A stretch of DNA of 64,000 nucleotides, taken from assembly GCA_964291335.2 (NCBI GenBank), contig OZ219748.1, positions 1,116,001-1,180,000 of the forward strand. The letters run 5' to 3'. The notes under the pieces were generated by a model, which ran no database searches, was not told where the DNA came from, and saw only the letters and a list, made by a program, of their open reading frames with translations. The position numbers and the translations under genes are program-made. Source of the stretch: G964291335 sp964291335 (GTDB lineage: Bacteria > Chloroflexota > Dehalococcoidia > Lucifugimonadales > UBA3495). Positions 38,485 through 47,020 of the stretch are shown here, in pieces; the stretch's first letter is position 1, and the number at the start of each line of letters is the position of its first letter.

Positions 38485-41358
38485 ATGTCCTCAGGCTCAC
38501 AAACCCGCTTCATTCCAGCCCTGGAACAGACCCTTGTCGCCCTGGACCTGGAAACTACCGGCCTGCATCCCGACCGGGACCGGATAATTCAGGTCGGCGC
38601 CGTAAAGTTCCAGGGCGACCGGGTGCTGGAACGGTTCGATACCATGGTCAACCCCGGCCGCCAAATCCCCGATGTAATCCAAAGGCTGACCGGCATACGC
38701 CCGGAGCAGGTGCGCCGGGCGCCTTCTTTTGACCGGATAAGCCACGATTTGCGCAACTTTCTGGCCGACCATCCAATAGTCGGGCACAACATTATGTTCG
38801 ACCTCCGGTTTCTGGAGCAGGAGGGTTTACCCCTGACCAACGCCAGCTACGATACCTGGGACCTGGCCTATGTCTTTCTGCCCCGGGCCAATGAGTACAG
38901 CCTGGCCGCTTTGGTGCGGCACTTTGGCCTGGAGCAGCGCCGGGCCCACCAGGCGATTGACGATGCCGACGCCGCCCGGCAGCTTTTCGTAACCCTGCTC
39001 CGGCAGGCGGCTGACCGGCACCCGGCCCTGCTGGAACACCTTCGCCGCCTGGCCCGGCGTCGGGAGTGGCATTTCGGCAACCTGCTGGCCGGCCTGGGCG
39101 TTGCTTCCAGTGAACCCGCCGCCAACTCCATCTTTGGCGCCGACGGGCTGGAGTTGAGCCGCATGGCGGCGCGCCTGGGCAGCCCGGAGTCGCGCCGGGC
39201 CTCCGCCGGCCTCAGCCAGCTGGACGAATCCAGCCTGACCCGTTTAATCGGCAGCGGCGGCCCCTTTGCCAGGTTCTTCGCCGGTTTCGAGGCCCGCCCC
39301 CAGCAGGAAGAGATGCTGGCTTCCGTCGCCCAGACTATCTACCAGGGCGGGCAGCTGATTGTGGAGGGCGGCACCGGCGTGGGCAAGTCAATGGCCTATC
39401 TGCTGCCGGCCGCCCTCTTTGCCGCCGCCCAGAGAAAGCTGATAGTAATATCCACCAACACCATCAATTTGCAGGAGCAGCTGATTAAGAAGGACATTCC
39501 GGCGGTGGTGCAGACGCTGGAAAAGACCGGAGCGCTGGAACCGGGCCTGCTGCAAGCAACCATTCTGAAGGGCCGCTCCAATTACCTGTGCCTCCACCGC
39601 TGGAATTACCTGGCCGGCAGCGACAGCGCCCCGGAGGATCAGGCCAGGGCGGCGGAAGCCCGCCTTTTGAGCAAAACCGCAGTGTGGCTGGAAGATTCGG
39701 CGGCCGGCGACCGCTCTGAAATCAACCTTTCCTGGGACGGCAACAACTGGGCCAAAATTTCTGCCGGAGAAAGGAACTGGTGCCCGGCCCTTTACTCCGG
39801 CGGCAGCCCCTGCTTTCTGCGGGGCGCGCGGGAACGGGCCGAGCAGGCGCATATTCTGGTGGTAAACCACGCCCTGCTCCTTTCCGACCTGGCCATGGGC
39901 GGCGGCGTAATACCGGAATACCAGCATCTGATAATCGACGAAGCGCACAACCTGGAAGATGAAGCTACCCGGCAATTCAGCTTTCAGGTCGGGCCGAACT
40001 GGCTGCCGGATGAACTGGAGCAGCTGCGACGCCTTAACCGGGAAATCCGCACGGCCTTGTCTGCGCCCCTGGTGGCGACTGCCATGCGGCAGGCCGGCGA
40101 GGCAGCGCTGGCCGCAGTGGAGGAAACGGCGCCGCGGCTGCGCCGGAACTGGGGGGAAATGTGGCAGGCCGCCGAGACTTTCTTCCGCAATCAGCGCAAC
40201 AACGATAACGAAACCGACTTGCTGATAACGCCGGCCGCGCGGGGCCAGCGCAGCTGGGAAGACCTGGAAACCGCCGGAGAAAACGTCGCTGTCGGCCTGG
40301 ACGAGCTCATCCGGGGCCTGGAAACCCTGGGCGGCTTTCTGGTAAACGTTGATGGAATAACCCCGTCCGCCCCCGCCGACAACCCGCGCGGCCCCCTGGT
40401 GCTGCGAATGGAGACCGGCAACCTCGCCGATAGTTTCCAGACCCTGCAGGACAACCTTTCATCCATCCTGCCGGGCGACGACCCGGATAAAATTCAATGG
40501 CTGCATCGGGATGCCGGCAAGGGGGAGGTAAGTTTCCACTCGGCGCCGCTGGAAATCGGACAGCTGCTGCATGACCGCCTTTTCACCCGGAAGGAAAGCG
40601 TCATCCTGACCAGCGCTACCCTGAGCGCCGAAGGCAGCTTCAATTACGCCCGGCGGCGGCTGGGGCTGCCGGAAGAAACCCGGGAAAAGCTGGTCGGTTC
40701 CCCCTTTGATTACCCCAGAGCGGCGCTGCTGCTGACCCCGGAGGATATGCCCCAGCCCCAGGCGCCGGACTACAATCGGGCGGTGGCCAATGCGCTGGCC
40801 CAGTTGGGAAGCGCCATTTCGGGGCATACCATGGCCCTTTTCACCTCCTACGCTTCCCTGCGCAGCGTTCACAACCTGCTGCAAAACGACGCGCGCGTCA
40901 GTGGCATCGAAGTGCTGGCGCAGGGGATACATGGTTCGCCGCCCCAGCTTGCCCGGCGGTTCATTGAGAACCCCGGAAGCATTCTGCTGGGCGCCAGCAG
41001 CTTCTGGGAGGGGGTGGATTTCCCCGGCGGCGTCCTCAAGGCGCTGGTGATTACCCGCCTTCCCTTCCCGGTGCCGGCCGACCCGATAGTCAAGGCCCGT
41101 TCCGAGCAGTACCAGAACCCCTTCTACGAATACTCGATTCCCCAGGCGATTCTGCGCTTCCGCCAGGGCATGGGCCGCTTGATTCGCAGCAAAGGCGACC
41201 GGGGGGTAATTGTGGTTCTGGACCAGCGAATTACCGCCCGCTCCTACGGCAGAAACTTCCTGACGTCTATCCCGGACTGTACCAGATTGCCGGCTACCAT
41301 CGGCAGCCTACCCCGGCTGGCTACCGAGTGGCTGGCCTCCCGCAGCGGCAGGAGATAG
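38485..41358 (+). CDS. dinG: DinG-family helicase with N-terminal exonuclease domain
   Basis: A 957-residue XPD-like superfamily 2 helicase fused to a DnaQ-type 3'-5' exonuclease. The exonuclease has ALDLETTGL (residues about 19-27), HNIMFDLRFL and HQAIDDADAARQLF. Helicase motifs are GGTGVGKSMAYLLP (I), DEAHNLED (II), LTSATL (III), SFWEGVDFPG (V) and RQGMGRLIR (VI). Three cysteines in the Fe-S position (NYLC, NWC, SPC) are visible, where XPD proteins have four, so cluster binding is unclear. Length fits Gram-positive/Chloroflexi DinG proteins. It overlaps nothing and is 2 bp from the next gene. Confidence 0.94.
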   Translation: MSSGSQTRFIPALEQTLVALDLETTGLHPDRDRIIQVGAVKFQGDRVLERFDTMVNPGRQIPDVIQRLTGIRPEQVRRAPSFDRISHDLRNFLADHPIVGHNIMFDLRFLEQEGLPLTNASYDTWDLAYVFLPRANEYSLAALVRHFGLEQRRAHQAIDDADAARQLFVTLLRQAADRHPALLEHLRRLARRREWHFGNLLAGLGVASSEPAANSIFGADGLELSRMAARLGSPESRRASAGLSQLDESSLTRLIGSGGPFARFFAGFEARPQQEEMLASVAQTIYQGGQLIVEGGTGVGKSMAYLLPAALFAAAQRKLIVISTNTINLQEQLIKKDIPAVVQTLEKTGALEPGLLQATILKGRSNYLCLHRWNYLAGSDSAPEDQARAAEARLLSKTAVWLEDSAAGDRSEINLSWDGNNWAKISAGERNWCPALYSGGSPCFLRGARERAEQAHILVVNHALLLSDLAMGGGVIPEYQHLIIDEAHNLEDEATRQFSFQVGPNWLPDELEQLRRLNREIRTALSAPLVATAMRQAGEAALAAVEETAPRLRRNWGEMWQAAETFFRNQRNNDNETDLLITPAARGQRSWEDLETAGENVAVGLDELIRGLETLGGFLVNVDGITPSAPADNPRGPLVLRMETGNLADSFQTLQDNLSSILPGDDPDKIQWLHRDAGKGEVSFHSAPLEIGQLLHDRLFTRKESVILTSATLSAEGSFNYARRRLGLPEETREKLVGSPFDYPRAALLLTPEDMPQPQAPDYNRAVANALAQLGSAISGHTMALFTSYASLRSVHNLLQNDARVSGIEVLAQGIHGSPPQLARRFIENPGSILLGASSFWEGVDFPGGVLKALVITRLPFPVPADPIVKARSEQYQNPFYEYSIPQAILRFRQGMGRLIRSKGDRGVIVVLDQRITARSYGRNFLTSIPDCTRLPATIGSLPRLATEWLASRSGRR

Positions 41359-41360
41359 CG

Positions 41361-42263
41361 GTGGAGCTAACCTTTGACCGGCCGATAGACCTGGAAGCGA
41401 GCCTGATGGGCGGGCAGGCGCACCGCTGGCGGCGCGAAGACGCCGAAACGGAACCCTGGTTTTCCGGAGTTTTGCAGGGGAACCTGCTCCGGTTGAGGCA
41501 AGCAGCGCCGGAAAGGGTGGAATTCCACAGCGCCCCCGGCCCTGAAGCGTCGGCGGTTCCCTTGCTGCAAAGCTATTTCCGCCTGGACGATGACCTGGAC
41601 CGTATCCACGCCCAAATCTGCCATGACCGGCGGGTGGCCGGCATGGTGTCCCTTTACCCGGGTTTGCGCATCCTGCGCCAGGACCCCTGGGAATGCCTGG
41701 TGGCTTACATCTGTTCAGCGAATTCCAACATCCGGCGCATTCACCAGACGCTGGAAAGAATTTCCGACCGCTTTGGAACGCCCATTGAGCTGTACGGGGC
41801 GGCGCGCTGCGCTTTTCCTACGCCGGCCCGGCTGGCGGCGGCCGGGGAGCCGGAGCTGCGGCGCCTGGGGTTGGGCTTTCGCGCGCCCTATGTGGAACGG
41901 GCTGCCCGAGAGGTGGCCGAGGGGCGACTGGACCTGAACGCTCTGGTACGGGCGCCCTACCCCCAGGCTAAAGAACGCCTGCTGGAGTGTTACGGCATTG
42001 GCAGCAAAATTGCCGATTGCATTGCCGTATTTTCCCTGGAAAAGCTGGAGGCTTTCCCCATAGACGTTTGGGTGCGCCGCGCCCTGGGAGAATGGTACTT
42101 CCCGGGCGGCAAGACCCCGCCGGACCGGGAGCTGCTGGCCTGGGCGCAGAATTACTTCGGCAGTTACGCCGGTTACGCGCAGCAGTACCTGTTCCACGGG
42201 CGCCGGTTGCAGCAGCGGGGAGCGTCAACGGCTGGAAAACCGGCGGTACGCGAAGACGATTGA
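41361..42263 (+). CDS. 8-oxoguanine DNA glycosylase (OGG1-like HhH-GPD)
   Basis: Removes 8-oxoguanine from DNA and can nick the strand. The 300-residue protein has an OGG-type N-terminal domain (LTFDRPIDLEASLMGGQAHRW) and the helix-hairpin-helix-GPD motif with the catalytic lysine (YGIGSKIADCIAVFSL) followed by the Asp in FPIDVWVRR, matching human OGG1 K249 and D268. The start is taken as GTG 41361, behind GGAG with six bases between; the upstream ATG 41328 lies in dinG. It probably cotranscribes with dinG. Confidence 0.92.
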   Translation: MELTFDRPIDLEASLMGGQAHRWRREDAETEPWFSGVLQGNLLRLRQAAPERVEFHSAPGPEASAVPLLQSYFRLDDDLDRIHAQICHDRRVAGMVSLYPGLRILRQDPWECLVAYICSANSNIRRIHQTLERISDRFGTPIELYGAARCAFPTPARLAAAGEPELRRLGLGFRAPYVERAAREVAEGRLDLNALVRAPYPQAKERLLECYGIGSKIADCIAVFSLEKLEAFPIDVWVRRALGEWYFPGGKTPPDRELLAWAQNYFGSYAGYAQQYLFHGRRLQQRGASTAGKPAVREDD

Positions 42264-42370
42264 CCGGCCGGCCGCCGCAAGGTACACGCCAGCAGTATGG
42301 CCGGCCGCCGCCTCTGCTGCCGGCGCAGGAGCGCACCCTGCCGGAAACCCGGCGCAGCCCAGCCTCAGGT

Positions 42371-43495
42371 TCAGTCAACTGCGAGGGAGAATTCCGGGTC
42401 GCACCAGGTCAGCCGTTCAGCGCCGTCTTCCCGCAGCAGAAAAGTGTCTTCTATCCGTACTCCACCAACACCGGGGACGGACAGCACCGAGTGGCCTACG
42501 GTGAGGGTCATGCCGGCCTGTAGTTCAACCTGAAAGTCGGCCTGGTGAATGGTGGGCCGGGGCTTCTCCTCAAAATCCAGGCCGATGCTGTGGCTGATGC
42601 CCGGAACGTAGAAATCCCCGTAACCGGCCTCGGTGAAAACCGCCTGGGCGGCGGCGTCGATCTCCCGGTTCCGTATTCCGGGGCGCAGCGCAGCCACGGC
42701 GGCCGCCTGCGCCCGGCGGTAGGTATCGAACAGCTCCTGCTGCGGCCCGGTCGGCTCGCCAAGCACAAAGGTGCGGGTAATGTTGACGCAGTAACCCTCG
42801 TACCGGGGCGCCACGTCCACCACGACCAGGTCGCCGGCTTCAACCGGTTTTTTCGTGACGCTGCCATGAAGCCAGCCGGAACGAACCCCGGAATTGACGA
42901 AAACGGGCGTCGCAACCCCGCCGCCGCCGGCCTTCCGCATGGCGTATTCAATCTCGGCACAGACCTCGTTTTCGGTGATTCCCGGACGGAGCCAGCCCGC
43001 CGCCGTCTCAATGCCCCTGGCGGCAACCTGGGCCGCCTTGCGCATCAGGTCAACCTCCGACGCATCCTTGACCATGCGGAGTTCGTCCATAACCGGAGCA
43101 ATATCGGCCACTTTAACCTGTGGGTTGGCGCGCTGAAACAGGTTAAGCAGAAAAGCGGGTGTGTTGAACCACAGCTGAACGCCAACCGTCATAGTTTCCT
43201 TGCCGCCGGCCATTTCCCGCATTACCCCTACCACATCTTTAATCTGCTGCCCTACGGTGCCGAAGATTTTGACATTTTCCACCCCGAGAGCCTGTCTGAC
43301 CTCTGCCTCTTCCCCGGCAAAGGTAACCACTACCGGATCGCCGAGGGCGGGAATTACGGCCCTGGGCTGAAAGCGGTCTTCACCAAAGAAGTAAATATAG
43401 TCGTCGTGAGTCAGTATCAGGTAAGCGTCAATACCCTGTTCCCGCATACGGGTCTGGGCGCACCGGACCCGGTCAACCCTTAACATTGCAGCCAC
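42371..43495 (-). CDS. M24-fold (Xaa-Pro peptidase/creatinase-like) protein with incomplete metal site
   Basis: A 374-residue 'pita-bread' protein: an N-terminal creatinase-type domain (about 1-135) and the C-terminal M24 domain. Active aminopeptidases have five metal ligands. Here the first Asp is kept (VVVDVAP), but the second is Asn in GYCVNITRTF. The His (GISHSIGLD) and the last Glu (VRIEDTF) are present, while the EPG glutamate is replaced by TVGHSV. Two of five ligands missing argues against a normal metallopeptidase; creatinase-like or non-peptidase activity is possible. Confidence 0.86.
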   Translation of the reverse strand: MAAMLRVDRVRCAQTRMREQGIDAYLILTHDDYIYFFGEDRFQPRAVIPALGDPVVVTFAGEEAEVRQALGVENVKIFGTVGQQIKDVVGVMREMAGGKETMTVGVQLWFNTPAFLLNLFQRANPQVKVADIAPVMDELRMVKDASEVDLMRKAAQVAARGIETAAGWLRPGITENEVCAEIEYAMRKAGGGGVATPVFVNSGVRSGWLHGSVTKKPVEAGDLVVVDVAPRYEGYCVNITRTFVLGEPTGPQQELFDTYRRAQAAAVAALRPGIRNREIDAAAQAVFTEAGYGDFYVPGISHSIGLDFEEKPRPTIHQADFQVELQAGMTLTVGHSVLSVPGVGGVRIEDTFLLREDGAERLTWCDPEFSLAVD

Positions 43496-43598
43496 CTCAA
43501 ACGTGTGTTTCGCGACACTTCACCCTTTGAGCATCACAGAAAGCGAAGTAACGCCGTAGAATAACGCTGAAAGTGCCGAACCGTCTGCGCCAATATCG

Positions 43599-44636
43599 CT
43601 AGGCTCGCAGCAGCAGTTTGCCGAAGAAATTGGTTTCCTCCATAGTGCGGTGGGCCGCCGCAGCTTCGGCGAGGGGGAAAACCTGGTGAATTGTCGGGTT
43701 AATAACGCCCCGGTTCAGCATGGCGGTTATCTGCCGCAAATCCTCTTTGCTGCCCATGAAGGCGCCGTACAGCTCTATCTGGCGGGTGAAGAGGAGGCCC
43801 AAATGCAGCTCTGCCCGCAGGCCGGTGGTAGCCCCGCAGATGGTGTAGCGTCCGCCGGCGCGCAGGGAGTTAAAGGCGCTGGCAAAGAATTCAGCGCCCA
43901 CATGGTCCACCAGCAGGTCTGCGCCGGCGCCGCCGGTCAGGGCCTTCACCCGTTCCGCGATGTCTTCCTCCCGGTAGTTAATTACCGCATCGGCCCCCAG
44001 TTCGCGCGCTTTGGCCGCCTTTTCTTCGGTGCTGGTGGTGGCAATGACCCGGGCGCCGATTACCTGTTTGGCAACCTGTATGGCAGCGGCGCCCACCCCG
44101 GCGGAGGCCGACAGAACCAGCGCCGTTTCCCAGGGCTGAAGCCGGGCCCGGCGCACCAGCAGGTTCCAGACCGGCAGAAAAGTGGTGGGAACGGCGGCGG
44201 CAGCTTCGCAGGATACGTCCTCTCCGATAGCATGGAGGTTAACTGCCGGCACCGACACCAGCTCGGCATAGCTGCCATCAATGGCGCTGCCCATAAAGCG
44301 GGAAGCGGGGCAAAGGTCATCGCGCCCCGACAGACAAGCGGAGCACCGGTTGCAGCTGATCCGGGGGTTAACCAGCACGCGCTCCCCGGGCTGCCGCCCC
44401 TGAACTCCCTCGCCCACAGCCACCACCTCGCCGGCGCAATCGCCGCCCAGAATCAGCGGCGGCGGAAACTCACGGCGCAGCCCCCGCCCGCCGGCCCGAG
44501 TGTAAAGGTCCAGCCGGTTCAGCGCCGCGGCTTTAACCTGAACCAGCGCTTCCCCGGGCTGCGCTGCCGGTTCAGGGCGTTCCCCATAGGTCAAGACTTC
44601 CGGCCCGCCGTGGGCCTCAATATAAACTGCCTTCAT
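43599..44636 (-). CDS. Zinc-containing MDR alcohol/quinone dehydrogenase
   Basis: A 345-residue medium-chain dehydrogenase/reductase. It starts MKAVYIEAHGGPEVL, has the GGDCAGEVVAVGEGV catalytic-zinc region, a structural zinc tetrad CNRCSACLSGRDDLC, and an NAD(P)-binding SASAGVGAAAIQVAK motif. Most quinone-oxidoreductase-like members lack that zinc lobe, so this is closer to the zinc alcohol-dehydrogenase branch. The substrate is unknown. Confidence 0.92.
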   Translation of the reverse strand: MKAVYIEAHGGPEVLTYGERPEPAAQPGEALVQVKAAALNRLDLYTRAGGRGLRREFPPPLILGGDCAGEVVAVGEGVQGRQPGERVLVNPRISCNRCSACLSGRDDLCPASRFMGSAIDGSYAELVSVPAVNLHAIGEDVSCEAAAAVPTTFLPVWNLLVRRARLQPWETALVLSASAGVGAAAIQVAKQVIGARVIATTSTEEKAAKARELGADAVINYREEDIAERVKALTGGAGADLLVDHVGAEFFASAFNSLRAGGRYTICGATTGLRAELHLGLLFTRQIELYGAFMGSKEDLRQITAMLNRGVINPTIHQVFPLAEAAAAHRTMEETNFFGKLLLRA

Positions 44637-44703
44637 TTGCCCTCATCTCCCGGGCTGCCAAGGGTGGCGGGCCGGTGGAACCGGCCAGCCGGTTATCGGA
44701 AAA

Positions 44704-44916
44704 TCAGGGGCGCCGCCCCTCGTAACAATCGTTGCAGAGAAACACGATTGCCAGAGCCTCTTCGTGGCTGGATACGCGTCCGCACTGGGGAATGCCGCTA
44801 TCCTGGCTCCACGGCTGGTGGAACTTGCCGCCGCAGAGTTGACACGCGGTCTGGTGTATGCCATCCAGCGCTCCTTCGCAGATTACGCAGGGTTCCTGGT
44901 CCAGGTCGTCAACCAC
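44704..44916 (-). CDS. Small C4HC3-type zinc-binding protein
   Basis: A 70-residue protein beginning at GTG 44916 after a GGGGGTG motif. It contains PCVICEG, TACQLCGGKFHQPW, IPQCGRVSS and FLCNDCYEG: C-x2-C ... C-x2-C-x3-H ... C ... C-x2-C, the C4HC3 ligand pattern of PHD or RING-like cross-brace fingers, although the His-to-Cys distance is longer than usual. No family assignment is made. It lies 47 bp downstream of the tRNA nucleotidyltransferase and before the MDR gene. Confidence 0.65.
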   Translation of the reverse strand: MVDDLDQEPCVICEGALDGIHQTACQLCGGKFHQPWSQDSGIPQCGRVSSHEEALAIVFLCNDCYEGRRP

Positions 44917-44962
44917 TTGGATACACCCCCTACTCACAGGGTTGGGCGCGGCGCCAACGGCC

Positions 44963-46249
44963 TTAAGGGAAACCGGCTGACAGACGGCGGAGCACCCATT
45001 CCCGCTCTTCAGCAGCACTGGCAGCCTGTCCATCCAGCACCGCCCGGCGCAATTGGGCCAGCATTGCGCCCAGCGGCGGGCCGGCAGGCACGCCCAGGGA
45101 CAGCAGGGCATCGCCCCGCAGCGCCGGCGTCAGGCCGCGCCATTCCTGCAAGTAGCGCGTCGCCGCCCGGCGCGCCGCCGCCAACCGGAACAACCCGGCG
45201 GCAGCGTAAAGGGCCGCCAGGTTTACGCCTTCCAGAACCTCGCAAAGGCGCGACGGGGAAAGAGATGGGCAGCCCAGCTTCCGCTCCAGCCCCCGCAGCC
45301 GGATGGCCGCCCGCACCACCTGCGCCCGGGAATTGGGCAATTGCAGGCGCGCGATTAGCCTTTCTCCTTCCGCCGGGGACAACGGGAAAGACAATGCCGC
45401 CAGCCAGGTCAACGGAGCCGCCCATTCCGGCGGGCAGACCAGGTGGACGTTTGCTGACCATTGCAGCAGGCATTCCCTTTCTGATAAGGCAGGGTGAATT
45501 GCCGTCAGGGCGCCCAGTTCCGCAGCGCGCAGCAGGACCCGTCCGGGCTGCGCTTCATTGAACATCCGCTCCAGTTCCCGGGTCAACCGGACGCCGGAAA
45601 GGGTCTTGACGCATCCCCGGTCCAGGGCAGCCCGCAGTTGCTGCATGGTTTGCGGCTCCAGCGCAAAGGAAAGGCGCTGTTCATACCGGACAGCCCGGAA
45701 AATACGCGTCGGGTCGTCCCGGAAACTGCCCGCATGCAAGGTACGGATGCTGCCGGCTGCCAAATCCCGCTGTCCGCCGTGGGGGTCGATCAGCCGGGGC
45801 TGCTCGTCGTTCATGGACCGGGCCAGCGCATTGACGGTAAAGTCCCGGCGGGCCAGGTCGTCAGCGATAACGCCGGCAGACACCACCGGCAATGCTCCGG
45901 GCTTGGGGTAGGTTTCCCGCCGCGCGGTAACCAGGTCAATTCGGGTTTCGCCCACGGTTACGGTGGCCGTGCCAAAGCGGAGGTGAACCAACAACCGGCC
46001 GCCGGCCTGAAGCGCCAGGCGGCGGGCCAGACCGGGGGCATCCCCTTCCACCGCAAAATCCAAGTCTTTCACCGGCAGCCCCAGCAGCCGGTCCCGCACC
46101 GGCCCGCCCACCAGGTAAAGGGGCATAGAGGTTTCGCCGGCCAGCCGGCAGAGGCCGGCCAGCAAAGCCGGCGCATTGCCGCCGGAGCCTTGCTCCAGGG
46201 CGGCTGCCCCAAGGCGGACATTGCAGGAACTGGCAACGGGCGGCATCAT
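44963..46249 (-). CDS. cca: tRNA nucleotidyltransferase / poly(A) polymerase family protein
   Basis: Adds or repairs the tRNA 3' CCA, or polyadenylates RNA. The 428-residue class II enzyme has the motif LYLVGGPVRDRLLGLPVKDLDF with the catalytic DxD, RRDFTVNALARSM, and the downstream DDPTRIFRAVRY motif that binds nucleotide. The long helical tail fits the family. The start is ATG 46249 (MMPPVASSC), not the longer frame to 46366, because that would overlap the opposing dsbA leader. TATAAT sits 11 bases ahead, so the mRNA may be leaderless. Confidence 0.93.
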   Translation of the reverse strand: MMPPVASSCNVRLGAAALEQGSGGNAPALLAGLCRLAGETSMPLYLVGGPVRDRLLGLPVKDLDFAVEGDAPGLARRLALQAGGRLLVHLRFGTATVTVGETRIDLVTARRETYPKPGALPVVSAGVIADDLARRDFTVNALARSMNDEQPRLIDPHGGQRDLAAGSIRTLHAGSFRDDPTRIFRAVRYEQRLSFALEPQTMQQLRAALDRGCVKTLSGVRLTRELERMFNEAQPGRVLLRAAELGALTAIHPALSERECLLQWSANVHLVCPPEWAAPLTWLAALSFPLSPAEGERLIARLQLPNSRAQVVRAAIRLRGLERKLGCPSLSPSRLCEVLEGVNLAALYAAAGLFRLAAARRAATRYLQEWRGLTPALRGDALLSLGVPAGPPLGAMLAQLRRAVLDGQAASAAEEREWVLRRLSAGFP

Positions 46250-46259
46250 CCTGCTTTCA

Positions 46260-46268
46260 ATTATAGCA
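46260..46268 (-). promoter_or_regulatory. Extended -10 promoter of cca
   Basis: TGCTATAAT on the minus strand is a perfect extended -10. It ends 10 bases before the ATG at 46249, which would make the mRNA nearly leaderless. No -35 is evident, as expected for extended -10 promoters. Confidence 0.55.
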
Positions 46269-46309
46269 CAGGGAGCTTCACTGCCCGCAGCGGGTGTTGG
46301 CTGCGGGTG

Positions 46310-46338
46310 TTGGATAAAGTGGGGAGATATGCTAAAAT
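46310..46338 (+). promoter_or_regulatory. Promoter of the DsbA-like selenoprotein gene
   Basis: TTGGAT (46310-46315), a 17-bp spacer, and TAAAAT (46333-46338) preceded by TG-C, an extended -10. The expected start near 46345 would leave a leader of about 20 nt containing the CAGGAGG ribosome-binding site. Confidence 0.55.
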
Positions 46339-46365
46339 CAGCCCAATCAACCAGGAGGTGCTGCA

Positions 46366-46998
46366 ATGTCTGAAGCTGATTTCAAGACCTTTTACGACTT
46401 TCGTTGACCCTTCGTGTACAACGCTGCCATGTGGCTGGCGAAGGTACGGGAAACTACTGGTCGGGAAATTAATGTGGACTGGCGCCCCTTTTCTCTGGAA
46501 CAGGTGAACAGCGACAAGGGAGAAGATTTCAAGTATTGGGAACAGGCCGGGGCGTTGGACGGTTCGGACAACACACTGCTGGCCCACCGGGCCGGCCTGG
46601 CGGCCCGGCGGCAGGGGCAGCCGGCCTTTGAGGCATTTTTCCTGGCTCTGCTCAAGCTGCGGCATGAAGAACGGCGCAGCCTGACCGAAATGGCGGTCAT
46701 GGAAGAGGCGGCAGCAAATTCGGGCGTTGACCTGGCCCGCTTCCGGGAAGACCTGGCCGACCCGGACCTGCTGCGGGAAATCGGCGAGAGCCATACTGAA
46801 GCGGTTGAAGAGTACGGCGCCTTCGGTGTGCCTACCTATGTATTCCCTAACGGAAGCGTCGCATTTGTGAAAATGCACATCCCGCCGGCCGAGCAGGCCG
46901 GGGAAATCTACGAGTCGCTGACCCGGGTAATTACCGATGCCCAGCACGTAGGCGAGGTCAAGCGCCCTTCGCCGCCCTGGCCGCACGGCCTGGTGTAA
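46366..46998 (+). CDS. DsbA-like thiol oxidoreductase, predicted selenoprotein (Sec14)
   Basis: A 210-residue DSBA-type (kappa-GST-like) thioredoxin-fold protein, if TGA at 46405-46407 is read as selenocysteine. The frame starts ATG 46366 with CAGGAGG 7-8 bases upstream: MSEADFKTFYDFR-U-PFVYNA. In DsbA family proteins the same place is a catalytic Cys in FDFxCPxxY. The second Cys of CxxC is Val here. The rest is intact: a helical insertion, FGVPTYVFPNG with the cis-Pro loop, and a C-terminal helix. The frame is open for 197 codons after the TGA. A hairpin follows immediately. Alternatives are a nonsense mutation or a start at GTG 46414, which would discard the catalytic residue. rnc follows after 22 bp. 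Confidence 0.83.
46409..46444 (+). ncRNA. Candidate bacterial SECIS hairpin for the DsbA-like gene
   Basis: Directly after the TGA, CCUU (46409-46412) pairs with AAGG (46441-46444), CGC (46422-46424) with GCG (46438-46440) and GCC (46426-46428) with GGC (46433-46435), closing a tetraloop AUGU at 46429-46432. G46431 is 24 nt after the last base of the UGA. Loop position and GU in the loop match what is known of bacterial SECIS elements; the stem is short and bulged. Confidence 0.55.
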
Positions 46999-47020
46999 CG
47001 GGCGCTGCCCGGTTTTCGCT

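Noticed and set aside
46414..46998. GTG 46414 as the true start of the DsbA-like gene
   Set aside because: It would begin after the catalytic position and has no suitable Shine-Dalgarno, while ATG 46366 has CAGGAGG and a promoter upstream.
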